From: Bdellovibrionales bacterium
Lineage (GTDB): Bacteria; Bdellovibrionota; UBA1018; JADZFF01
Direction of reading: 5' to 3'
Assembly (NCBI GenBank): GCA_020850015.1
Contig: JADZFF010000064.1
Location: 1 to 44,955 of the forward strand
Length of the DNA: 44,955 nucleotides
Numbering within the stretch: the first letter of the stretch is position 1; each line of letters starts with the position of its first letter. The notes under the pieces were generated by a model. That model did no database searches and had not been told where the DNA came from. It worked only from the letters and a program-made list of their open reading frames with translations. Of the stretch, positions 24,346 through 30,422 are shown in pieces. A program made the position numbers and the translations under genes.

Positions 24346-25398
24346 ATGGCGGAGACCTCAGGGGCGGACGCGGGATCATCGAAGCTCATGGAGCACGGCA
24401 GGGCCCTCCAGCTGGCCTTCTCCGACCGCCTAAGCCGCCGCAACGGCTACGTGGAGGTGCCCACGGCTCTTTTCGTACCCAAAGTGGACGTCCGCATGCC
24501 CCCGCTGCCCTCGGTGGCCTTCTACGTCTGGGCGGGCGCGGGGGTGCGCAAGATCCGCGACGCCGACCAGCCCTACTCCCCCCTGGCTCTGAGCGCCCAT
24601 GGCATGGTGCTCGTGAGCGAGGCCGACATCGAGGGGATCCGGAAGTTCGCCGAGCGCCAGATCCTCTCGGCTGGAGAGGGCGGGCTATCCCGCGAGAGCC
24701 GCATGGAGACTCTGAGGCGCGCGGCGATCGAGGTCGTCGACGGGCTTTTCCAGGCCCCCACGCCCGAGAACATCAAGAAGAGCACAAAGGTCGTATCGAG
24801 CTTCGTCTATGTGCTCATGAAGGAGCCCGAGGCCTACCTCGTGCTCGCCAAGCTTTCGAGCCACGACCCCTATACCCTCCAGCACAGCGTAGGTACCGCC
24901 GTGAACGGCATCATCCTGGCCAGAAAAGCCGGCATTTCGGACGAGGGTGAGCTCAACGAGGTGGGCATGGCCGGGCTGCTGCACGACATCGGGAAGACCC
25001 AGGTGAGGCGCGAGATCATCAACAAGGAGGGGCCGCTCAACGCCGCCGAGTGGGAGGAGATGAAGCAGCACGCGCAATGGGGATACGATCTCGTGCGCGG
25101 CAATCCCGCCCTCAGTGAACGCTGCCAGAAAGCCGTCCTGGAGCATCACGAGGACCGCATCGGCAAAGGCTATCCGGGCGGCCTGCTCTCGGGCGACCTC
25201 CATGTCTTCTCGCGGATCGTAGCCCTCGCCGACGCATTCAACGCGCTGACGACGGACCGCACCTACTCCAAGGCCCGCAACCCCTTCGAGGCCTTTCAGT
25301 TCATCAACGACAAGCTGAACCACAAGGTCGACCCCGAGCTTTTCCGCTCGCTGGTGCTCGTGTACGGCGGCAAGATGCCCGCCGGGACTACCGGTTGA
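24346..25398 (+). CDS. HD-GYP domain protein (probable cyclic-di-GMP phosphodiesterase)
   Basis: A 350-aa cytoplasmic protein. The C-terminal half has the HD-GYP landmarks: LLHDIGKTQV (His213, Asp214), HHEDRIGKGYPGGL and SRIVALADAFNALTTDR. Two positions differ from the consensus: DG before xGYP is IG, and DAL is NAL. The metal-binding His, HH and first Asp of ADxF are kept, so activity is likely but not assured. The N-terminal part (about 1-150) is a sensor-like domain as in many HD-GYP proteins. The ATG at 24346 is favoured by the TACAAT box 6 nt upstream; an in-frame ATG at 24310 would lie upstream of that box. It overlaps the convergent lipoprotein gene by 11 nt. Confidence 0.9.
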   Translation: MAETSGADAGSSKLMEHGRALQLAFSDRLSRRNGYVEVPTALFVPKVDVRMPPLPSVAFYVWAGAGVRKIRDADQPYSPLALSAHGMVLVSEADIEGIRKFAERQILSAGEGGLSRESRMETLRRAAIEVVDGLFQAPTPENIKKSTKVVSSFVYVLMKEPEAYLVLAKLSSHDPYTLQHSVGTAVNGIILARKAGISDEGELNEVGMAGLLHDIGKTQVRREIINKEGPLNAAEWEEMKQHAQWGYDLVRGNPALSERCQKAVLEHHEDRIGKGYPGGLLSGDLHVFSRIVALADAFNALTTDRTYSKARNPFEAFQFINDKLNHKVDPELFRSLVLVYGGKMPAGTTG

Positions 25399-25846
25399 AG
25401 AGCTCGTTGAGGTATTTCGCCCGGTTCTGGACGTACTCGTCCACGAAGCTCGTCACGCCGGCGCCGTTCATGATGGAGACGTAGTCCCCGTCGTCGCCCC
25501 GGGTGTTGTCGTGAGGGCGGCTGAGCTCGCAATGGCCCAGCTCGTGGAACATCAGGAGTTCCTTGGCCGCCTCGTCGGAGGCCATCTCGCGCCAGGACTC
25601 AGGATCGATCCAGATCTGCTTCCGGCCGTCCTCGCCCTTCGGGTAGCAGTAGCCGCGAAAGCCGTCGAGCTCGCGGAAAACGACGTCGCTCGTCACCGGG
25701 AAGCCGGCTTCGTCCTCGAACTTGCGCACGTAGGGGGTGAACTCGGTGTCGACCTCGGGGCTCGGGCCGCAGCCTGCGAGCAGGCTCGCCGCTGCCATGA
25801 GGACAGCGAAAAAGGGGGCTTTGCGGCGTTTGGCATTGGGGGTCAC
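25388..25846 (-). CDS. Lipoprotein with zincin motif HELGHCELSRPH
   Basis: A 152-aa product read from GTG 25846. The N-terminus has basic residues, a hydrophobic run and LLAGC (Cys26), a good lipobox. Near the C-terminal third FHELGHCELSRPHDN contains HExxH (His101, Glu102, His105) with another His seven residues on. That is close to the metzincin HExxHxxGxxH pattern but shifted by one and lacking the Gly, and IMNGAG may be a Met-turn. It is probably a cell-envelope metallopeptidase-like protein of unknown substrate. An in-frame TTG at 25900 would extend the signal to an implausible length. Confidence 0.7.
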   Translation of the reverse strand: MTPNAKRRKAPFFAVLMAAASLLAGCGPSPEVDTEFTPYVRKFEDEAGFPVTSDVVFRELDGFRGYCYPKGEDGRKQIWIDPESWREMASDEAAKELLMFHELGHCELSRPHDNTRGDDGDYVSIMNGAGVTSFVDEYVQNRAKYLNELFNR

Positions 25847-25980
25847 GTGGCTTCGATATTCCAAGCGGCGTGCCAGGGCGAGCCCTTCCTTAACAGCCAA
25901 TATCCCTTTAAAACCAAATATCTATGCAAATAAGCGGTGGCGGTCGCTGTCGAAACCCTAGTCAGCTGCCAGGCCTTGGT

Positions 25981-26487
25981 TCAGAGGTCGACGCGGTAGT
26001 GGCGCTTCGGTCTCGCGACCTCGGGGCCCTCGTACAGCCGCTCAAGAACGCCCCCGCAGCGCTCGATCGTCCGGATCGAGCCCTGGTTGTCGTCGTCGCA
26101 GGTCAGGAGCGCCCGGGTGATGCCCAAGGCCCTGGCGAAGGGCAGGCTCTGGCGCAGCATCTCGGTGGCGTATCCGCGCCTGCGGTGGCTTGGGACCGTG
26201 ACGTAACCGATATGGCCGCCGACTTTCTCGAGCCAGGGGTTAAGCCGATGCCGGATGCTCAGCCGGCCCACGCAGTCTGCGCCCACGAATCCGTATAGCA
26301 CCGTGCCGGGCACGAAGCCCTCGGGCAGTTCCTCGCCCCGCTCGTGGGCCGCGAGCTGCCGCAGGTACTCGGCGTAGGGGAACTGCCCCCGGTACTGGTG
26401 CGCGAACTCGGGGTCCGACGGGAGGGTCTCCGCGAGAGCCGCGCGAAACGCGCGCTCGTCGGCGAGGGTCAGCCGGCGAAGCTCCAC
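25981..26487 (-). CDS. GNAT-family N-acetyltransferase
   Basis: A 168-aa protein with the acetyl-CoA-binding motif VPSHRRRGYATEMLR (R/Q-x-x-G-x-G/A type), preceded by beta-strand 4 (GGHIGYVTV) and followed by LLTCDDDNQGSIRTIERCGG, the usual motif B with the Asn. It resembles the predicted acetyltransferases of COG3981. The acceptor substrate is unknown. It is the last gene of the glpX operon, starting 4 nt after the preceding stop. Confidence 0.9.
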   Translation of the reverse strand: MELRRLTLADERAFRAALAETLPSDPEFAHQYRGQFPYAEYLRQLAAHERGEELPEGFVPGTVLYGFVGADCVGRLSIRHRLNPWLEKVGGHIGYVTVPSHRRRGYATEMLRQSLPFARALGITRALLTCDDDNQGSIRTIERCGGVLERLYEGPEVARPKRHYRVDL

Positions 26488-26491
26488 GAGG

Positions 26492-26920
26492 CTACTCCCA
26501 CTCCACGGGCAGCACGACTACGTCATCTCGTACGCTGCGCCACTGCCCGTTGGGGTTTCGCTCGACGATGAAATACAGCACGCGGCCCGCGCCGGCCGCG
26601 GCGGCGGTGATCGCCGAAAAGAGCCCGGCCTTGCGGGCCGAGCCTGTCGCCGTGACGGCCCAGAGCACCTGCTCGCCTTCCGCCTCGATGCCTTCGTCCT
26701 CGAAGGAGCAGGTGCCGGGCATCGCGAGCAGCTGCCCACGCGGGCCAGCGGCGCCTTTCACGGCCTGGAAGTGGAGCCCCAAGTTCCAGGCCGCGCCAGG
26801 CGCGGAGCGCGTCTGTTCGCCGGGAGCAAGGTAGGGCGGGCGTGCCATGGTTTCGTAGGCCGATGGTCGCTCGCCGCGAAGAGCGCGAGGCGCAGGGCAC
26901 GCGGGCTGTGCTCGCCTCAT
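26492..26920 (-). CDS. Conserved-looking protein of unknown function
   Basis: A 142-aa product if read from the ATG at 26920, which overlaps the upstream stop as ATGA and so is probably translated by coupling. A second in-frame ATG at 26848 would give 118 aa. The C-terminal two thirds contain beta-like segments (GEQVLWAVTATG, RVLYFIVERNPNGQWRSV). There is no signal peptide and no recognised motif. Confidence 0.6.
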   Translation of the reverse strand: MRRAQPACPAPRALRGERPSAYETMARPPYLAPGEQTRSAPGAAWNLGLHFQAVKGAAGPRGQLLAMPGTCSFEDEGIEAEGEQVLWAVTATGSARKAGLFSAITAAAAGAGRVLYFIVERNPNGQWRSVRDDVVVLPVEWE

Positions 26921-27246
26921 GCCTTCGAAGCCTTCTTACCCTCGCGCGCGGGGCGGAACTTCACGGTGATCTCCATCTCGTGATCCTCGAGGATCTCCTT
27001 CGCGAGCGCCCGCACGTCCACCTTCTGCATGAACTGGTCGGTCATCTTGTCGCTCAGGTCGCGCAGGAACTCGCTCTTGGTCCGGTTCGCGCTCTCCATC
27101 AGTCCGCCGATCAGCTCGGCCGGGATCTTGTACTGCTTCACGAGGGCCTTGATGCTCTCCTCCGTAAGGAAAACGGCGCCCACGCCGATGGTGAGGATGC
27201 GCCGAACCAGGTCGGCGGGCTTGAATCCGGAATCGTCCTGAGACAT
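26917..27246 (-). CDS. Small phasin-like helical protein, unknown function
   Basis: A 109-aa protein. SGFKPADLVRRILTIGVGAV opens it, followed by FLTEESIKALVKQ, then amphipathic helices (DLSDKMTDQFMQKVDVRALA) and a basic tail. Proteins of this size and pattern are seen beside metabolic operons in delta-proteobacteria and resemble phasin or granule-associated helical proteins, but I cannot assign a family. It starts 19 nt after glpX's stop and overlaps the next gene by 4 nt. Confidence 0.65.
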   Translation of the reverse strand: MSQDDSGFKPADLVRRILTIGVGAVFLTEESIKALVKQYKIPAELIGGLMESANRTKSEFLRDLSDKMTDQFMQKVDVRALAKEILEDHEMEITVKFRPAREGKKASKA

Positions 27247-27265
27247 CGATTCGCCCCCCGGGTAA

Positions 27266-28216
27266 TCAGTACTTCGGTTTGCGGTCGAAGTGGTGCTCAG
27301 CCTCGATCGTGCGCGTGGTGCCGCTCTCCGAGCGCATCACGATCGAATGCGTGCGCGCGCCCCCCGAGAAAAAACGCACCCCACGCAGCATGGTCCCGTC
27401 GGTCACGCCCGTGGCCACGAACATCACGCGCCCCCGCGCGAGCTCGTCGATGCGGTACACGCGGTCGAGGTCCTTCACGCCCATTTTCGCGGCGCGGCCG
27501 CGCTCGTCGTCGGTACGGAAGATCAGCTTCCCCTGGAAATCCCCGCCCGCGCAGCGAAGCGCCGCCGCGGAGATCACGCCCTCCGGCGCGCCGCCCGTGC
27601 CCATGAGCACGTCCACGCCGCTGTTCGGGATGCAGGTGGAGATCGCGCCCGACACGTCGCCGTCGCCGATCAGGAAGATCCGGGCGCCCGAGGCGCGCAC
27701 CTCCTTGATGAGTGCCTCGTGGCGCGGGCGATCCAGGATCACGACCGTGAGATCCTCGATCGCGCACTTCTTCGCCTTGGCTACCTCACGCAGGTTCTCA
27801 GTGGGGGTGGCGCTCAGATCGATCGCACCCTTCGCGGTGGGGCCCACGGCGATCTTCATCATGTAGGTGTCGGGGGCGTGCAGGAAGCAGCCCTCCTCCG
27901 CCACGGCGATCACGGAGATGGAGTTCATCCCTCCGTGCGCGCAGATCGTGGTGCCCTCGAGCGGGTCGAGCGCGAGATCGAGCTTGGGCCCGCCGCGCCC
28001 CACCTTCTCGCCGATGTAGAGCATCGGCGCCTCGTCGCGCTCGCCTTCTCCGATCACCACGCGGCCTTCGAAGTCGATGGAGTTCATCGCCGCGCGCATG
28101 CTTGTCACGGCGGCCTGGTCGGCCCCCTTCTCATCGCCCCGTCCCATCATTCGGGCGCTCGCGAGCGCGGCGGCTTCGGTGACGCGGACAAATTCGAGAG
28201 CGAAGTTCCGGTTCAT
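27266..28216 (-). CDS. glpX: Class II fructose-1,6-bisphosphatase (GlpX)
   Basis: A 316-aa enzyme that removes the 1-phosphate of fructose-1,6-bisphosphate in gluconeogenesis. Typical motifs: the N-terminal LEFVRVTEAAALASARMMGR, VVIGEGERDEAPML, LDPLEGTTICA (metal-binding Asp/Glu), LIGDGDVSGAIS and GTGGAPEGVISAAAL. Length is normal for GlpX (about 320-340). TAGGAT lies 6 nt before the ATG, so it probably starts its own leaderless transcript and heads an operon with three small genes ending in a GNAT. Confidence 0.96.
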   Translation of the reverse strand: MNRNFALEFVRVTEAAALASARMMGRGDEKGADQAAVTSMRAAMNSIDFEGRVVIGEGERDEAPMLYIGEKVGRGGPKLDLALDPLEGTTICAHGGMNSISVIAVAEEGCFLHAPDTYMMKIAVGPTAKGAIDLSATPTENLREVAKAKKCAIEDLTVVILDRPRHEALIKEVRASGARIFLIGDGDVSGAISTCIPNSGVDVLMGTGGAPEGVISAAALRCAGGDFQGKLIFRTDDERGRAAKMGVKDLDRVYRIDELARGRVMFVATGVTDGTMLRGVRFFSGGARTHSIVMRSESGTTRTIEAEHHFDRKPKY

Positions 28217-28222
28217 GGGGGC

Positions 28223-28228
28223 ATCCTA
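28223..28228 (-). promoter_or_regulatory. Leaderless -10 box of glpX
   Basis: TAGGAT on the minus strand, then GCCCCC and ATG (28216). No convincing -35 box at 17-18 nt (GCAGAA). Supported mainly by the recurring 6-nt spacing. Confidence 0.4.
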
Positions 28229-28262
28229 AAAGGGGTCGGAGACTTTTCTGCGTAACGGCGCA

Positions 28263-28994
28263 TCATGAATCCTTCGATTCAGCGCACTTAACGCACCAAT
28301 TCTTCAATTCTACCGGCATGTTAGAACTCAAAACCAAGGTCTTTGCAAGGTCCAACTTCGCCGAATCGGGGACGTCGTCCGGCTTGAGAAGCAACGTATC
28401 GAAGCGCACCGCACCGCGCACCTCGCTCGCCTCCTCCGCCGGTTGGGTGTAGCCCGTGGAGAGGCCCAATTCCGGGTCCCACTGCACGTAGGAGCTGAAA
28501 AGGAAGATCGCGACGCGCCCCAGGTTTCCCGACGGCTGACGCCACACCAGCACGTCCGTGCCCGTAGGCCCATGAAACCAGGTGGCGCTTTCATCCGTCG
28601 AGGAAGGCAGGGGCCGCAGCTCGCGGCCCAGCTCCGCCGGATCGAGGAAACGCCCGAGCGCGCGCACGGTCTCGGCAGCGAGGCTCTCGAACTCCACTCC
28701 CGCCAGGTCAGGGCGCAGGTGCTTCACGCGGCCGATCACCGGGAACTTCTCGCGGTGCAGGTTCAACACCCCCTGCACCTGGTGCCCGACGCTGAAAAGC
28801 GCGAGGTCGGCATGCTCCAGGATGCGAACCGCCATGCCCCCGCTTGAAAGGTCCGCAAGGGAATAGACCTTCGAGTTTTCCTTCAAGAGAAAGTGCTCGG
28901 CAGCGAGATTCAGGCGCGGCACGCGGCGACGCTCCAATCCCTCATTGCCCGATTGGCCCGAGATGACCTCGAGGCTGCGGGACGTCTTGCCCAT
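28263..28994 (-). CDS. PilZ-domain protein (probable cyclic-di-GMP receptor)
   Basis: A 243-aa protein. The PilZ signature is present: RRVPR (Arg23 to Arg27, RxxxR) and DLSSGG (Asp48, Ser50, Gly53, DxSxxG), followed by VIGRVKHLRPDLAGVEF. Both c-di-GMP contact motifs are intact. The C-terminal half (about 125-243) is of unknown type and ends with two Cys (WCVKCAESKDS). AAAGGAGG precedes the ATG at good spacing although the gene starts 53 nt inside the upstream SRPBCC-like gene. It probably responds to the second messenger degraded by the HD-GYP protein 3 kb away. Confidence 0.88.
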   Translation of the reverse strand: MGKTSRSLEVISGQSGNEGLERRRVPRLNLAAEHFLLKENSKVYSLADLSSGGMAVRILEHADLALFSVGHQVQGVLNLHREKFPVIGRVKHLRPDLAGVEFESLAAETVRALGRFLDPAELGRELRPLPSSTDESATWFHGPTGTDVLVWRQPSGNLGRVAIFLFSSYVQWDPELGLSTGYTQPAEEASEVRGAVRFDTLLLKPDDVPDSAKLDLAKTLVLSSNMPVELKNWCVKCAESKDS

Positions 28995-29745
28995 GGCTGC
29001 CCTCCTTTGGCTTCTTCGCTCCTGCGGCGAAAGCGCTCTGCTTCTGCTCTACCAAATAGCTTCGCATTCTTCGGGCGGTGACGCCCAGCACGATTTCCGC
29101 GCCTTGCTCCATCACGAGCCCGGGCGGCCAGCTGTGTTGGCTGTGCGCCCCGTCGAGGTAGACCAAGGTCTGACCCGCGCCCGCCGGGCCCGGCGCGGCC
29201 TCGAATATCAGCCGGCCCTTGAGCCCTCGAAAACTTCCTGCAGCGATCTCGTAATCCTGCCAGCGCGGCCCACGCTCGGTGAACCTCACGAAGGAGGTGA
29301 GCTCGAAGCCCCAGATCCCGCCCTGGATCTTCAGGAGCTGCGTCTGCGAGTTGAAGGTCACCTCTTTCACGAACGGGATCTGCGCGAAGATCTTGGAGTC
29401 CTTGAGCGTAGATCGGGTGAGCTCCAGGCCCGCCGGCATCCTGCAAAGAATCGTGAATCCGTAGTCCCGGAGCTTCCCCTCGGGGGGAGAGTCGCCCAGG
29501 CGCGAATGCACGTAGGGATCGCCCGAGTCCAGCACCGAGGCCAGCGCCGCCTTGCCGCCGGTCCGCGCGCCCATGATCTTCGCCAGAGGCTCAGGCTCCG
29601 CAGATGGACTCGATGAGGCCTTCGCCAGCGGCGCGGCGAAAAGGGGCCCGGCCGCGAGCAACGCGAGGCAGGCAGCCGCGCCCGCCAGCCACGCGGCGGC
29701 GATTCGGTAGCGGGCCTCGGGCCCGCTACCGGACGCGCGGCGCAT
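28942..29745 (-). CDS. Exported SRPBCC/START-like protein
   Basis: A 267-aa product from ATG 29745 (GAGG about 12 nt upstream); ATG 29757 and GTG 29769 are alternatives. The N-terminus has RRASGSGPEARYR and a long hydrophobic run ending near LFAAP, a signal peptide or anchor. The body (FAQIPFVKEVTFNSQTQ, GFELTSFVRFTERGPRW, FRGLKGRLIFE, LVYLDGAHSQHSWP) has the strand pattern of the SRPBCC (START/Coq10-like) fold, which binds hydrophobic ligands. Its 5' end overlaps the cobalamin adenosyltransferase gene by 20 nt and its 3' end overlaps the PilZ gene by 53 nt, so the three genes are tightly coupled. The family call is moderate. Confidence 0.65.
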   Translation of the reverse strand: MRRASGSGPEARYRIAAAWLAGAAACLALLAAGPLFAAPLAKASSSPSAEPEPLAKIMGARTGGKAALASVLDSGDPYVHSRLGDSPPEGKLRDYGFTILCRMPAGLELTRSTLKDSKIFAQIPFVKEVTFNSQTQLLKIQGGIWGFELTSFVRFTERGPRWQDYEIAAGSFRGLKGRLIFEAAPGPAGAGQTLVYLDGAHSQHSWPPGLVMEQGAEIVLGVTARRMRSYLVEQKQSAFAAGAKKPKEGSHGQDVPQPRGHLGPIGQ

Positions 29746-30304
29746 GCCAGGGCACATCCTCGGCCCCACTCTTGCGATTCACCCACCGAGCCAGCACGAA
29801 GAGATGGTCGCTCAGCCGGTTCAGGTAGCGCATGGCCTCGCCACGCACCCTGCCCCCGTCGCCCCCGGGCTCGGAGGCCTGCTGATCCAGGGCGACCATC
29901 GCGCGCTCGCCCCGGCGGCACACCGTGCGCGCCAAATGGAAGAGGGCCGACTCGCGCGACCCTCCCGGCAAGATGAAGCTCTTCAAGGGCTCGAGCTCCG
30001 CCTCCATGGCGTCGATTTCGTTCTCCAGGCGCATGATGGCCTCCTCAGACAGGGCCAACACCATGAGCGGCTTTCCCGGAGGGGTGGCGAGCTCGGTTCC
30101 CAACTGGAAAAGCTCCGACTGGATCCGCTCCACCTGGGCGCGCGCCGCCGCGGGAAGCGCGGGCTCCGCCGCCGCCAGACCCAGCACGGAGTTGAGCTCG
30201 TCGATGGTGCCGTAGGCCTCGATCCGCGGATGCGTCTTCGAGACCCGAAGGCCCGCGAGCAGGTCCGTCTGTCCGGCGTCTCCGCGTTTCGTGTAGATCT
30301 TCAT
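29726..30304 (-). CDS. pduO: PduO-type ATP:cob(I)alamin adenosyltransferase
   Basis: A 192-aa enzyme that transfers the adenosyl group of ATP to cob(I)alamin to make coenzyme B12. Typical: MKIYTKRGDAGQTDLL, YGTIDELNSVLG, FILPGGSRESALFHLARTVCRRGER and YLNRLSDHLFVLARW. The last two carry the conserved Arg and Asn/Asp residues of the ATP and corrinoid sites. ATG 30304 is chosen because the family starts exactly at MKIYTKxGD. TACACT 10 nt upstream, with GCGACA 16 nt before it, could be its promoter. It implies B12 use elsewhere in the genome (for example a mutase or class II ribonucleotide reductase). Confidence 0.95.
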   Translation of the reverse strand: MKIYTKRGDAGQTDLLAGLRVSKTHPRIEAYGTIDELNSVLGLAAAEPALPAAARAQVERIQSELFQLGTELATPPGKPLMVLALSEEAIMRLENEIDAMEAELEPLKSFILPGGSRESALFHLARTVCRRGERAMVALDQQASEPGGDGGRVRGEAMRYLNRLSDHLFVLARWVNRKSGAEDVPWHAPRVR

Positions 30305-30422
30305 GGCGCCACTCAGTGTACCCCGAAGCTCAGCGATGTCGCGCCGCAAGAAAGGCGAGCGCACCCAGGGCGCGGGAATTCCTCATGCCTCCCACACGGG
30401 CTTGCGGTACCGTGACCGGACG

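Noticed and set aside
24095-24379. 94-aa minus-strand frame in the gap before the HD-GYP gene
   Set aside because: Low-complexity Pro/Gly/Arg product overlapping the HD-GYP start; no ribosome site.
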